Assembly (NCBI GenBank): GCA_034190875.2
Contig: CM067343.1
Location: 59,710,946 to 59,774,945 of the forward strand
Source: Urechis unicinctus
Taxonomy: Eukaryota; Annelida; Polychaeta; Xenopneusta; Urechidae
Direction of reading: 5' to 3'
Length of the DNA: 64,000 nt
Both the position numbers and the translations under genes were made by a program. This document shows, piece by piece, positions 30,872-50,632 of the stretch. The notes under the pieces are model-generated. The model worked only from the letters and a program-made list of their open reading frames with translations. It had not been told where the DNA came from and made no database searches. How positions within the stretch are numbered: position 1 is the first letter of the stretch; each line of letters starts with the position of its first letter.

Positions 30872-33800
30872 CTGTCATTCACACATACACACCCAGAGTG
30901 GTAGGTTTCAAGACCAAGGTGACCTAGAGCATCAGTATATCTTTAAATGGAATATATGAAAATTTTATATGAAAAATGTTATAACACGGAAGTCATGAAT
31001 ATTTCATTGAAAGACTGGGAATTAAAGAGCATTTTATTCCCACTTGTGCCTCGCTCATCAGTAAAACATCTTGCTTCTCCGCCAATTCCCAGATCACTGA
31101 GAAACAGGCCCTTTCTCCACCAATTACCGGCTTACTGAGAACCAGGCCCTTTCTCCACCAATTCCCGGCTTACTGAGAACCAGGCCCTTTCTCCACCAAT
31201 TCCCGGCTTACTGAGAACCAGGCCCTTTCTCCACCAATTCCCGGCTTACTGAGAACCAGGCCCTTTCTCCACCAATTCCCGGCTTACTGAGAACCAGGCC
31301 CTTTCTCCACCAATTCCCGGCTTACTGAGAACCAGGCCCTTTCTCCACCAATTCCGAGTCTGGGATGTGGAATATTTATCAGGGTAAATCCCTATTTAAA
31401 ATCGGTTGGTAGGCTATGTTCATGGTCATATTGTTTATATTTTGTTATAGCTGCATACGCATAGACATCTGGGCTGTGAGACTATTTGATGATCTACCAC
31501 CTTACCGATGATAGATTGGATATCTATTTATAACTCAGGCCACCCCATCATCCTGAGTCAGCATCTTACAGAGCGTGAGCTCTGAGCAGTATGTAATTAG
31601 TCTTTACAAAATATGTTACTTAAACCTGTAGACGGGAAATCGGTGCTGGGTTTACGGTTGGTCGTCTTGTTGAAAATGCTTAATATGGTCGATTCTAAAT
31701 TAAATTAAACAACACTGAAGGGGGGGAAAATATAACAGAATTAACGACAATGTTTGTTTGGTCCACGATGTGTCTCCAGGAGGCTGGGGTACCAAGTACT
31801 GGTAGCTAGGCGTGTGGCGTATTACAGCTGGGGAAAACATGGCACTGGCGGTGTGAAGTTTACTGTGAGAAAAATATATAGCTTAGTGTTTGTCTTACCT
31901 GTAATCAGGGGCATAGGCCAGGTAGAAGCCTCCTCCACAGAGGGCTATAGTGACAGTAAAGAACATGATCATGTGGTGACCCCACTCATCCTCCTCTCGA
32001 TCCACCAGACTGTATCCAAATGAGATCCAGTTCTGCAACCACAAACCAGTTCACTGAATTTCCAAATAATGCAAGATCTCCTACAGGAAGAAACAGGGTT
32101 GCACTAAGCAATTGAGAAAAGGAGAACTTACCAATGTTAGTTCAATTAAATAAAAGTCACCAGAATTCTATGGTACAATGTCCTCACATCGCACCAGGTG
32201 CTTAAAACTGAACCCAATGAACGTGCTTTGATCCAATTTTGTTAACACAAGCTTCCATATTGTATTCAGTAATAATGTGTAATTTGTGATGGTGTGGCTA
32301 TTGGATTGACAAGTTGTGCTAGGTTGTGACACTTGGGATAACAGTATTGAGTGAGTCCATTAAGTCTGTACTATGGCCCAACAGAAATGTTCAGCCAGCA
32401 ACCAACTATTGAGCATCTGGCCACGAGACATTCACCACTAGCTGACCCTCTCACACTTGAGTGTGTATCATAATAAAGTAGCCTGTTTCTGGAGCTAATA
32501 AAACTAAGGGAATAACAAACCAGTTAAAATCTTTAAATGGGAACGGTTCATTGTCAACGGTCACAACCTCTTCTTCGGTTCTTTAAATCACCTGGGGAGA
32601 GGCTGTGAATGAAGTGGCCTGAAATCCTGAGCAGCTCTTGGCACTCAACGCAAGCAACTCATTGTAGCAATCAACCATAGTTGCATTCAATCAAAACACA
32701 TGATAGGTTTGAGCACTCCAGTAGTGTGTCAACTCGAGTGGCGATTTCAATATGGTATGTCATCTGTTATCTGATTGGATGAAGGCATAGGAGCATGGGA
32801 CGGGATCAAATGTTCCAACGCCACACCTCCTGTTAAATGCTATCAATGGCAGATCTGTCATGCAGTCTCAGATGCTTTTCATTCTGGTTAAAAATTAGCA
32901 CAGGGAATATATTCTCTTCTGATGAAAAAAACCCCAAAACATTAACTAATCATTTTTCAAGTTTTCTAACAAGTTCAAAGAAATCTTCCATCAATCATAA
33001 CATTATTTGCTTAGCGACTAACCATGCCTTTTGGCTGGTCCTTAAATACCAAACATTCATAGACATTTTTCTATCCTATCCAAATACATAAAAATTTGGT
33101 TGTGAAAAAACTTGACTGATTCTCTACAACTTTTGGAAATCATGTACCTAAAATTGATTCTAATCTGTGTCCCCTGCTATATCTGAGGCCTTCAATCTGT
33201 GTCCCCTGATATATCTGACATCTGAGTCCCCCGCCATATCTGAGGCCCAAATAATAAGTCTGATTGCATTTATATGACCTGTGGCAGACCTTACCTGCCT
33301 TCAGAAGCTGAAAGGTTGCAGAGTTTGGGTAATAATATCATAAAGTGATGGGAGTCACTTGACCCTGCTTCTGTTCATACAATTTTGTAAACCAAGTTCC
33401 AAGGATGGTTTCCAAGCGCCCATTTTTAAGATTTATTGATGACTTGGTGTTACCAATAGGAAAAACAGATAACCTTCATGTCATTACAGCAACTTGTCAA
33501 AAACGGAAACAAAATAGAAAATGTACCTGGCACATATATCTTTAACGAACACAGCCGTGACTGTGTCAACATTGACTCAATGCAGGAAATGTGGACTAGT
33601 TTTAATAAGAAGCATACACTGACATTCATGAGAAACAATTTGTGGGTGTTGGGAAAACTATTTAGTGAGTCAAACACACGAGGACACGTGGCGGTAAATT
33701 AATTATCATTCAACTATAGGTACAGCACATAACTTGTGTCACAAGCAGATAAAGAGTCAGCCCTACAAGATGCCCGAGTAGACGTCTTGCTTTCTCTTGA

Positions 33801-34341
33801 ACCGACGCAATGTTAAAATTTTGAGATCGATTCAGACAACTACCAAACATCCCCGAGTGATGGAGTTTTCGACCGGAGCTAATAAAGTAAAGAAAGAGTC
33901 GACTTATGAGTTATGTTGCAAAAATTATAACATAAAATGATAAAGAATAAAGCTAAAGGTCAGAGTTCCCAGTTCCACTTGCAGTTGATTATTAGATCTG
34001 CAGATGGGTAGATCTTTGAGTTTGATATTGAGAGGAATGCATAATCTAACTTGAGACCCGGAGACACATGAAAAAAAATTCAATATTATTTTTAAAGATG
34101 AATTAACAGATTCAGGTATTATCGCTCACTGTCAACCTTTATCGGCGTTTACCTCTTCTTTGTCGAGGAGATTATCTTCCACTTTGGCATTATTTTCCAC
34201 CTTTTCTGTGATTGTGGCAGAGTCTTTGTGTTTGCCCGAAGTTGAAATAAAAGAAGATGGTTGGGCAAATCTTTGTCGAAGGGCAGGGTTTACTTGCACG
34301 ACTCGGCAAGTTTGCCTTGCGAACCTCAACAAGGACGCCAT
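30721..34341 (-). CDS. NDUFB11: NADH dehydrogenase [ubiquinone] 1 beta subcomplex subunit 11, mitochondrial (3 coding exons)
   Basis: This is an accessory single-pass membrane subunit of respiratory complex I in the inner mitochondrial membrane. Coding exons on the minus strand: 34341-34153, 32032-31899, 30871-30721. They have GT-AG borders, in-phase joins and total 474 nt (157 aa). Visible: an Arg-rich, acid-free N-terminus (MASLLRFARQTCRVVQVNPA), consistent with a mitochondrial presequence; NWISFGYSLVDREEDEWG; one membrane segment at about 84-104 (MIMFFTVTIALCGGGFYLAYA region) ending in APDYRDRAWAQRE; and the conserved tail LPSDEELGNTDIVI, very like the insect NP15.6 homologue. The start at 34341 was preferred over an in-frame ATG at 34353 because of its strong context (CAAGATGG). 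The gene converges with CaMKI. Confidence 0.93.
31060..31355. repeat. 38-bp minisatellite, last intron of NDUFB11
   Basis: A unit of the type ACCAGGCCCTTTCTCCACCA + ATTCCCGGCTTACTGAGA is repeated seven to eight times. The inner copies are identical and the first ones diverged. Confidence 0.96.
31899..32032 (-). CDS. NDUFB11: NDUFB11 coding exon 2
   Basis: It encodes NWISFGYSLVDREEDEWGHH followed by the membrane segment and YAPDY. The acceptor is GGTTGCAG and the donor is ACAG|GTAAGA. Confidence 0.93.
33158..33245. repeat. Short tandem repeat, intron 1 of NDUFB11
   Basis: AATCTGTGTCCCCTG(C/A)TATATCTGA-type units of about 30-35 bp occur three times. The rest of the intron (32033-34152) shows nothing recognisable. 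Confidence 0.7.
34153..34341 (-). CDS. NDUFB11: NDUFB11 coding exon 1
   Basis: It encodes the presequence and a charged linker ending in LLDKEE, with donor GAG|GTAAAC in phase 0. Reading on without splicing hits a stop at 34132, which supports the donor. Confidence 0.88.
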
Positions 34342-34681
34342 CTTGCCCTTCATACACAGTATGGGAAGCCGACCAGAGCAACCAGCTCTGTTTTTTTTTC
34401 ATCATGCCCACTTTTATATGCATTTGCATTCATGCTAAATTATCAAATATACAATTGTTTTAATGGCCGATATGAGAATGAATTATCAACCGCTCATTGT
34501 TCATTATCAATATACTTTAACGCCAATTGGTATACTGGTTCAGGTTTGGGACGAACATAAGGACACAATCAGGGACCAACCTATCCAGACATTAGGCCCA
34601 ATGTCTAGGCCTTTTGGGCAATGCGCCGTGGATTTATGCCTTAGAAACTCATTCATAGTCATTGACTTGTATTCAGGCTAG

Positions 34682-34942
34682 ATTTATATATATGTAAATG
34701 ACATCTGCAATGCATCAAATTTATTCAAAGTTATAACATATGCAGATGATACAACCCTTACCACCACCCTCAACTCAAGAAATTCTACATACAATATAGA
34801 CACATTAAACAATGAACTTAAAAATGTCAACAACTGGCTTATGCACAACAAGCTGTCCCTTAATACAAGTAAGACCAAATTCATGATTTTTCATAAACCA
34901 CCGAAAAAAAATCCATTCAAGGATCCAGATCCTTATAAATAA
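34682..34942 (+). pseudogene. Reverse transcriptase fragment with YADD motif
   Basis: This is the palm part of the retrotransposon ORF2, open from the stop at 34679 to a TAA at 34940. It starts without an initiator and ends by frameshift, so it is a dead fragment. Confidence 0.82.
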
Positions 34943-34958
34943 TACAGAAATCAAACAA

Positions 34959-35624
34959 GTGCAATATTTCAACTTCCTGGGTCTCAACATCGATCAGCAC
35001 CTTAGCTGGAAAAGTCATACTGATAAAATTCATAGCAAACTTAGTCGAACAATGGGCATTATAAGTAAACTAAAACACATCCTCCCCTTAGATATTAAAA
35101 AATTGCTCTACAACTCACTAATATTACCACATCTAAACTACAACTTGTTACTTTGGGGTCAACATGGTAATAGAATTGCAAAACTTCAAAAAAAGATCAC
35201 TCGAATCATTACCTGCATCTCCTACAATGCTCACACTGATCCTCTTTTTAAAGAACTACAGATCTTGAAAATTGAAGATCTATTTTCACTGTCCAGATAT
35301 AAATTCTATTATAATTACTGTCATAACAATCTACCCTCGTATTACAATAACATAAACTTAATAAATCAAACATCTGACATTCATAATCACAATACTAGAA
35401 ATCACAATAATCTCTTCATCCCAAGAGTAGAACACTCTTTTGCAGTCTCATCCATTCGATTCAGCATTCCAAAATTCATCAACAATGCCCCAAATATCAT
35501 AGTAACAAAAATGTTCTCTCATTCTTACAAAGGATACTGCAACTACATAAAAAAATGGTTAATCAATAGATACAGGTATATGTGCACCACTCCCAATTGT
35601 TATACATGTACTTGCCCACATTAA
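34959..35624 (+). pseudogene. Retrotransposon ORF2 C-terminal part (221 aa open frame)
   Basis: It matches the thumb and C-terminal region of jockey/CR1-type RTs: FLGLNIDQHLSWKSH, SKLKHILPLDIKKLLYNSL and LPHLNYNLLLWG. Its apparent start methionine is internal to the ancestral protein. The C-terminus ends with a CTTPNCYTCTCPH cysteine motif. Confidence 0.82.
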
Positions 35625-36309
35625 CTAGTCAAGCAAAAAAGTCATTTGTTATTGTATAAATTCATAATGTGCTACTCATGTCACCAAATTCCTGCCAAAA
35701 CCCTATGTCTACGTAATTGTTTTTCTGTACCTTTTTACTCGGGTAACATGATGCTGTGACCTCATGTACTTTTATTATCTGTGTACTATGTTTCTCTTTT
35801 GTTCATAGTCTATCTTTTGTGTTTTTCTTCTTTATATTATTATTATTATTATCATTATGTCAGGGTGGCTCCAGCAGCAGCGGCTTACCAGCCTTAGTTG
35901 GAGTCTCCTTATCAATTGTTCATTGTATACATGTTCAATTGTTAAATAAATTGATCTGATCTGATCACATGTACCCGGATTTAGCAGACACTATGATGAC
36001 AATCTAGCACTTGAAATCATAATGTAATTTTGCCGAACTAATTAATTTTAATTTATATTTTCCATGTTGTTGTCATAAAACTCGAGTGTTTCTTCACCTT
36101 TTTGGTGCCCTGTTGTGTATTGAAAAATGCATAACGAAATAAATTATCTTATTTTATTCAAATTGAATTCGTTTCATGTCACATTACTGAAATGGAATCA
36201 GCCCAAATGTCAGTTGCAACATTATTAAGTATAGAATAATTAAGCTCGGAAAGCGGATGGACAACATTGAATGGAAATATAGAAATTAATAAAAAATAAT
36301 CATCTTCAT

Positions 36310-36640
36310 AGTCATTATCGCAACAATCGTCATCATCTTTATAATTGTCATTGTCATAACGTTGTCGGCATCAGCAACGACATCAGCATTACTTGCTTAG
36401 GTTAACCTTAGATCAGTTGGAATAACCTTAGATCAGTTGGAATAACCTTAGATCAGTTGGAATCACAAGTGTTCCTTCTCACGATAATGTAACTCATTCA
36501 TATGATTGCGGAATAACAACACGATAAATACTCATTTATAGCTTCAGAGCACTGCTGGTGAGCAAATGTGCGTCGTATATAGTATGACAAGCCGTAGTTT
36601 GCCTCGCATTGGAGGTAATAACATCAGGGTGTGATGCCAA
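36310..36640. repeat. Dispersed duplicated segment R2, copy A
   Basis: It shares with 38390-38670 GTGTTCCTTCTCACGATAA, TCATATGATTGCGGAAT-type, GACAAGCCGTAG and CATCAGCAACGACATCAGCA-type sequence in order. It contains a 20-bp unit, AATAACCTTAGATCAGTTGG, repeated three times (36400-36462) that is absent from the other copy. Confidence 0.85.
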
Positions 36641-36837
36641 TATACCCTAGTTGACAATAAATGGGCACATTGCAGCGTCTATAATTTCCGGTGGAATTAA
36701 CATCGAGGAATTACCTGCATGCTATAAAGGATAAGCATGATATCCACATTGAAGAAAAGCCGAATGTATGTTATGCAGTATTTGGGATAAATTTCGCTTC
36801 ACGCATTCAACAACATGTTAATCACAAAGACGACAAA

Positions 36838-36998
36838 GACTACCACCACCACCACCACCACCATCACCACCACAATCACCACCACCACCACCACAACCAT
36901 CACCAACACAACCACCACCACCACCGCCATCACCACCTCCACCATCACCACCACCACCACCACCACCACCACAACCATCACCAACACCACCACCAATA
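36838..36998. repeat. (CAC/CAT)n trinucleotide repeat
   Basis: About 160 bp of CAC with CAT and AAC interruptions. The His- and Thr-rich open frames across it are repeat artefacts. Confidence 0.95.
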
Positions 36999-37309
36999 AC
37001 AATAGCTCGCAATAACATTATTTCACACAAGACTGATCGCGGATAATGGGAACTTCAGCATATCACACCAGAAGCTGATCTGATTTTTTATGCAGTCCCC
37101 CCAACTGCACTGGTTGTACATGTCATTGAGCGCCGACCCATAAGCTCATTATAGCGTTAGAATATCATCCCTCTGGTTGGGAACCAACACCCTGCGAGAA
37201 AAACAGGTTGGTTCCACCTGAACTAAGGCTCCTAAGGCATACTTTACCAGAATTACATTTATCAATCACGGTCGTGATATCACATTGTCGTTGAAATCGA
37301 CTTCAAGTC

Positions 37310-38670
37310 CCGTTGTTTATTCTTAATTAATTTCATTTCACAGGTCTCTGCCCCAATGAAATCAGCCCTAACATCAACAGCGGCATTACTATGTAGATAA
37401 TTATAATTAACCATAGCATTAGTCAAGGCTGCGGGCGCTGTTTACATGTTACTGATATTCAATAGTCTCGCCATCAGTCCAGGGCACGATAACGTCTTGA
37501 ACTGGACTAACATCCCAGATTTGGGATGCTCCAATCACAAGCCGTGTCTCTCGGTCACTCTCGGGTACTTTTGAGTCATCGTCTCTCACTGGTCAGTGTC
37601 ACATTTTCCGAAGATTCGGCGCCGTGTTTTGGTACGCTCCATTTGAAAGACTTGTTCGCTCGGCTGCTTGATGGGTCGTGATTGTTTTGTGAATGTGGCT
37701 GCTGGGATGGGGAAACATTTTGCTACACGTTGTTAGCTACTACTTTCAATGCAATGCTTGGAATGGGTCAGGGTTCGACACCAATGCATTGTTGACCGTT
37801 TGTCGGGACAAGTGACTTGCCAAATCAACTTATCCAACCGGACGAGTGATTTTTATGAGCCGGGCACACATTCTACAGCACCCCGATTTGTTGTTTCACG
37901 CTGAGTGGCACCGTTAATCACACAGTCGACGAGAGAAGCAGACACACAACTGGTTCTTTTTAACTGACTCTATTACGTAAACATACTATCATGCAGCTAA
38001 GCGATTAAAGCGCTTGTTGTGGTGCCAATTTGAACTTGTGAGACACTCCATTATTTAAGAAGACATTCAATGTGTTCTCATTGGACGCATACCACAACAA
38101 TGTACATGACGTCACATAAAACCGAGGGTGCGTATCACAAGCCAGTTTCATGAGCCAGACGCGCGCAACTAAGGTCAACCGGTCACAACCTTTGCGTTGA
38201 TTGGTCACGAAGATTAACGAACGTGTCAAATGAATATTCGGACGCGCCAGTTTTAGACCTTGTCTTGTCGTAGACTCTAGGGCGAGAAGCGTAGCGGAAC
38301 CCCTGGAGTCTGGGACGCAGACTACCATAGCATGGAACACTGATGAACAACAGCCAAATGAAGTTTATAGATTTTTCGAGAAGAATCATTTTCTAGTGAA
38401 TATCGCAACAATAATCAACATCATTTAAGTTGTCATTGCCTTTAGTTTCTCAGCATCAGCAACAATATCAGCATCACTTGGCGATGTTTATCTTTAAATC
38501 AGTTTGACGAGCATGAATTACATGTGTTCCTTCTCACGATAACATTACTTATTCATATCATTGCGGAATTACACCATGATAAAAACTCATCAATAGCTTC
38601 GGAGTACTTCTGGCGAGCCATTGAGTATCATATGTCGTATGACAAGCCGTAGCTTGCCACGCATTTTGAG
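37310..38670. repeat. Segment R2, copy B, apparently split by ~1 kb
   Basis: 37310-37405 resembles 36155-36235, the upstream part of R2: TTTCAT(T/G)TCAC, GAAATCAGCCC(T/A)AA, CATTA. 38390-38670 resembles 36310-36640. The intervening ~980 bp has no counterpart in copy A. It contains a 12-bp-stem hairpin at about 38271-38310 (AGACTCTAGGGC / CCCCTGGAGTCT). Confidence 0.6.
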
Positions 38671-38673
38671 GAA

Positions 38674-38701
38674 CCACCACCACCACCACCACCACCACCA
38701 A
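38674..38701. repeat. (CAC)n short repeat
   Basis: Nine to ten CAC units directly after R2 copy B. The longer CAC/CAT array at 36838 lies some 200 bp after copy A. Confidence 0.9.
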
Positions 38702-40264
38702 TGTTTTTGAACATTGTTCGAATGGGATCGCCAAAACGTGGTTTGTCTGTTAAGAAGCAAGGCTTTTTGTTACATCTGGTGAATTAATGACGAAGCATTT
38801 AAGGGAAGACATGAATATTAATACTATCGCCCTGCTTTCTCGTGGGACCTTGTCGTCTTGGCTTAAATGGTTTTGAGTGTTCGGCAAAAGAGAGCAATTG
38901 TTTTTTTTAGCTCGTCCACTTACTTCAATGAATGCGCATCACGGGTAATTTTTGGAGGGCCTAGATTGCTTGATAAAATTTCGGAAGGGCTGTCTTTCTT
39001 AAATATATTGGCAAAATCTCGACCAGGAATGATGCCGCAGACACCTTACGATTTGCTGCCTTTACAACAAACATCCATACCCTATGATGGACGTACATAT
39101 CAGAGCTGTTCAAAGAATCATGCAGTATTTAGTTAATGCTTTCGATGCTGATTTTGATGACGGGTTCAAAAGAGTAACTGTCCATAACATCACTTTCTAT
39201 ATGAAAGACCCGTATTCAATACAAATTTCTGTTTAGATAGGTATCAGTTTTTGTCAGCATAAAGCCACGCACACACGCACATGTCGTGAGTGAATGCGTT
39301 TGCTTAAGTGTATCATCCGACAGGAGAGAATTAAAACCAAACAAAAGGTGAGTAACTATTTAAATATTTGGTGCTCACTTGTAAATAACACTGACGCATA
39401 CTTAATGATGACGTGTCAGTTAAAATAGATAGAAACGTCACATGAATTCCAGCTGTATAACTTCCTGAGTGGTACTTGTCATATTGCTGACGTCAAACGG
39501 ATTGTTCCTGTCTGTGTTGACAATTGTTACCTCAATCGTTTCATTTCTTATCGTTGTCTGATTGGATCACTTGACGATGCGTTAAATGGTGATATATTTT
39601 CATTGAAATGGTAGGTGAAATTGTATCACAGTCGCAGTTAAAGTAATATGTTTAATAAATAGGTCTGTCAAATAAAGCTAATTGTATCGTAGAATTTGAC
39701 AATAACGTCACGGGTGTGTATGCTGTTCCGTACTGTGTTATATAATTGCTGTACTGTTGAATAATTAATTGCAAGCAATTAGCTCCTTCCTCTCTGTCTC
39801 CTGCCCTTTGGCGCTCCCGTGTCCATTCCTACCGACGATATCGATTAAGTGTAACAATATGGTACTGGCACAATTGTGACTTGTATAGGGCAATAAACAA
39901 ATGTACTTGAATTTGAGGAACATCTCATGCACGAGCATGGACGGGGCGTCACGCCATGTTTCTCGTTCTGCTAAGCTAAACTGTCAGTGTGTGACATCCG
40001 CAAGTGTTCTTATTAGCAATTTAATCCATGAAAAGCCTCGTCCATTTATGATAGACTACACCTGCTATTGAGAGACGCTCTGGCTCGACAACTTAATGGA
40101 AATATATGCTGCCCGCTTTGCCCTCCTATTGTCTTGCTCGGGATGGAAATAGACTCGATGTCAACAGAATTAAGGATTCCCGAGGACAAACTGAGATCGG
40201 CTGAATAGGAATTACTATCTCACTCATATGCTCATCGTGACAACAATGGACGGGATATCCACTA
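38702..40264. other. Noncoding stretch, nothing recognised
   Basis: Open frames here are short and resemble no family known to me. Confidence 0.45.
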
Positions 40265-41032
40265 CACATACATACATGCATAACTATATACATATAATCA
40301 TACATACATACCTAAATACATACCTAAATACATACATACATACATACATACATACATACATACATACATACATACATACATACATACATACATACATACA
40401 TACATACATACATACATACATACATACATACATACATACATACATACATACATACATACATCCATACATACATACATACATACATACATACATACATACA
40501 TACATACATACATACATACATCATGCATACATACATACATACATACATACATACATACATACATACATACATACATACATACATACATTCATACATACAT
40601 ACATGCATACATACATATATATACATACAAACATACATACAAACAAACATAGATACATACATATATACATACATATATGCATACATACATAAACACATAC
40701 ATAAATACATGCATACATACATAGATACATACATGCATACATACATACATACATGCATACATACATATATATATACATACATACATACATGCATACATAC
40801 ATACATGCAAACATACATGCATATATAAATACATACATACATAAATGCATGCATCCATACATGCATACATACATGCATACATACATAAATAAACACATAA
40901 ATACATACACACATACATATATGTATACATATATATATACATACATACATACTACATGCAAACATGCATGCATGCATACATACATACATACATACATACA
41001 TACATACATACATACATACATACATACATACA

Positions 41033-41064
<32 letters not shown>

Positions 41065-41236
41065 CATACATACATACATACATACATACATACATACATA
41101 CATACATACATACATACATACATACATACATACATACATACATACATACATACATACATACATACATACATACATACATACATACATACATACATACATA
41201 CATACATACATACATACATACATACATACATACTCA
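40265..41236. repeat. (TACA)n microsatellite, ~970 bp
   Basis: Blocks at 40330-40600 and 40975-41235 are nearly pure. The middle (40600-40970) is interspersed with TGCA, TATA, AAAC and AAAT variants, so it is older. Open frames up to 380 aa (YVCM/HTYI repeats) are artefacts. Confidence 0.97.
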
Positions 41237-41342
41237 CACACGCACGCACGCAGGCAGGCAGCATAAGGTCGTCTAAACTGAATGTCTGTTTTCAAGAGCG
41301 GGCAACTTTGATGTACATTGAGTACAAACACCCCCATAGCCA

Positions 41343-48143
<6,801 letters not shown>

Positions 48144-48235
48144 TATAGGTGGCAACCATATACATATAATGTGTATTGTATTACGTGTAATGCGTAATAC
48201 AATACATATTGTACGTATATGGCTGCCTATCTATA
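48144..48235. repeat. Long imperfect inverted repeat (hairpin)
   Basis: The left arm, TATAGGTGGCAACCATATAC..ATTGTATTACG, pairs with the right arm, GCGTAATACAAT..GTATATGGCTGCCTATCTATA. Each arm is about 42 bp with some 85% match, and the loop is about 6 nt. It is probably a fold-back MITE. Confidence 0.75.
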
Positions 48236-50485
48236 AATAGATTGTGCAGCATGAACCATGTGTTATTGTGTGTTACGAAATAACATACTGCATATACCGT
48301 ACATGGCAGATGTTTTTACTACAGTAAATGCGGAAGCTAGAATATGAATGAGGAAAATATTGCATTTGTTTATATGTAAACGGCATCTCCCTCATAGCTG
48401 CATTATTTCTACATGCTTATGCATGGAATAAATCGATTAACTTCTCTCAGCCTTTATGTGTTCCGTGTTACCGAGTTAACTTGGAGCATGAGTTAATGTG
48501 AAAGGTGCCAACATATATTTAACTTATCAAGGGCCGCACCGTGTTCATGGTATTCACCGTGCTTTAGGCTATGTAACAAATCACTCTGCTGCTTCACTAA
48601 GGTCAAAAAAGGGAAGAGAAAATGATATATATTACCCTTATAGACCGCTACTGTTAAGTGTGATAGATAATAACGCCCACGGGCGTTGGCATAAAGGACA
48701 TCTAGAGCAATATAAATTGCACATGTGGTGAGTGCCTGAAAAGGATAATTAGTATAACAGATAAGCACCCTCTATCAACTTGGCCGTCACAGCTGTCAGA
48801 GAACCACTTAGGCATCCTGGAATCACTTTTACAGGCATACGAATTCAGTAAATGGTAACAATCATTGATTTAGCAGTAACACTTTCTGACATATCGGCTA
48901 TTGATCAATATTGACCTTAATCGAATTCGATGGTTGGATTTGTGTGGGTCTATCAGTATTGTTAATTCAAACTATCACTTTTGAAGGCTTATCAATCAAA
49001 GTCCTCTACTATAAGTTATATCATATAACCAGTCCTACGACGAAAAAAAAGATGTTACATTTCAAATCTATCTTGATGATTCAAGAACAATGGTGTGATA
49101 CATAATAGCTATAGTTTTGTTTGAAACTGAAGCACCCATATATATATGCTTATGAATACTTTTCACTGCTTGTTTTCGCATTGTATAACACCTGTATCCT
49201 TGCCATAATATTATACGAATATGCAGATGCAATTCAATGCTCTACAATAGCTGTTGTCCAGTGCGAAATGAATTATGACAAATATTGAAGATTTTACTTT
49301 GTTCGATCGTTTTTGGGTATAATTGTTTTGCCTTCAGGTAAGCTTGTAAGGGACTGTCAGACCATGCATAGTGCATGTGGCGCCAAATGACATATTCGGT
49401 GTGTGCAATACCAAATGACTAATGAAAATAATCTTTGCTAAAGTGAAATAAGTACAGCTGTACTAATTCTTCTGTTGATGGTATTGGAAGAAAAGCAATG
49501 TAAAGGTATTCATATCCATGATGCTAAACAAAGGGAAAATCTGGAATCAGAGTGTTTTTTGTTCCAATGTGCAGTAATGCATGGCATGTGTAGAGATGCG
49601 TAATGATAATTTTTATAGTGTTTTTGCTTTATTTTCTTTATTATTGGCATGGAATAGTGGACTGCTTGTCAGTCAGTCACCCATTTTACGCTGTGATTAA
49701 AGTAGGGTGGTCTTAATATATCTAATGATTGATGTATAACCGGTGGGAGTTGAAACCATCCTCAACCGTACTCTTGTCCATAAACTAGGTAAAGATAAGT
49801 TCAAGATTAAATTTACCATCGCTTTATTTACGACATAATTTTCCACACCAATCACATAATTTTATTAAAAGGTCGGTCGATAAACATTGAATTAAATTCA
49901 CTCCATTTTTTTTCATATACGAACACACACACACATATTTACGCCAGATATATATATATATATATATATAACTATCAATTTATCGTGGAATAGTTGGAAT
50001 CCCGCGTGGCATGAGCACATTGAGATGTTAAGTCACGGACAAAATGTGCTATACGGCTATCCCCGAAAAAATAATCTTGAATAGCGTACATGTGATCCGC
50101 AACATCGTGGCTATAAGAGACCTGCTATTGTCAACTTGTCACTTACTAAATGATTTGTAGTGTATCTGATATCAATCTTTCATTCTAATAGTAATCATCT
50201 ATTGTTGATTTGGTAGTATCGTAGTATATCGATGAAAAATTAACCGTTGCATCAAATTGGGTTTGCTTAACATAAACTACACCTAAAAATCCATTTATTA
50301 TATGTCTACTGTGCGATTCAGAAGCAGTCGCTGTACCGACGCCGTGACAACTCCGCAATCGAGCGTTAATCAAACGGCCAAAGCTTCAACGTTCCCCATT
50401 ATTGCATTCTCATATCAGGTTTATTGCCAGATAGCAGCGTGATATTAATGTTGGGATTTATGCTCAGACCACTATATTTAGACAT
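48236..50485. other. Noncoding stretch, nothing recognised
   Basis: There is a short CA/TA repeat at 49924-49971 and otherwise no recognisable content. Confidence 0.45.
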
Positions 50486-50487
50486 GT

Positions 50488-50632
50488 GGTGAGTGAGTGA
50501 GTGAGTGAGTGAGTGAGCGAGTAGGTGAGTGAGTGAGTGAGTGAGTGAGTGAGAGTGAGTGAGTGAGTGAGTGAGTGAGTGAGTGAGTAGGTGAGTGAGT
50601 GAGTGAGTTGGTGAGTGAGTGGGTGAGTGAAT
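50488..50632. repeat. (GTGA)n microsatellite
   Basis: About 145 bp of GTGA units with GCGA, GTAG and GAGT variants. Confidence 0.95.

Larger units (their letters stand above)
34678..35968 (+). mobile_element. 5'-truncated non-LTR retrotransposon (jockey/CR1-type reverse transcriptase), frame-broken
   Basis: Only the 3' part of an ORF2 remains. An open frame at 34682-34942 contains the catalytic YADD box (34739-34750, TYADDTTL) and then NNWLMHNKLSLNTSKTKFMI. Coding continues in another frame from about 34917, with the ORF 34959-35624: FLGLNIDQHLSWKSHTDKIH, SLILPHLNYNLLLWG and a C-terminal domain. A frameshift therefore separates the two parts. The 3' end is a (TGATC)n-like tail near 35953-35968. 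No endonuclease domain is present. It lies just upstream of NDUFB11 in the opposite direction. The RT signature is certain; the clade is not resolved. Confidence 0.88.

Noticed and set aside
36691..36999. His-rich 102-aa frame resembling a metal-binding protein
   Set aside because: The His tract is the CAC/CAT repeat; the N-terminal part matches nothing known.
38005..38340. Minus-strand 111-aa frame (VCVPDSRGSATLLALES)
   Set aside because: No family resemblance; it crosses a hairpin within a repeat insert and looks fortuitous.
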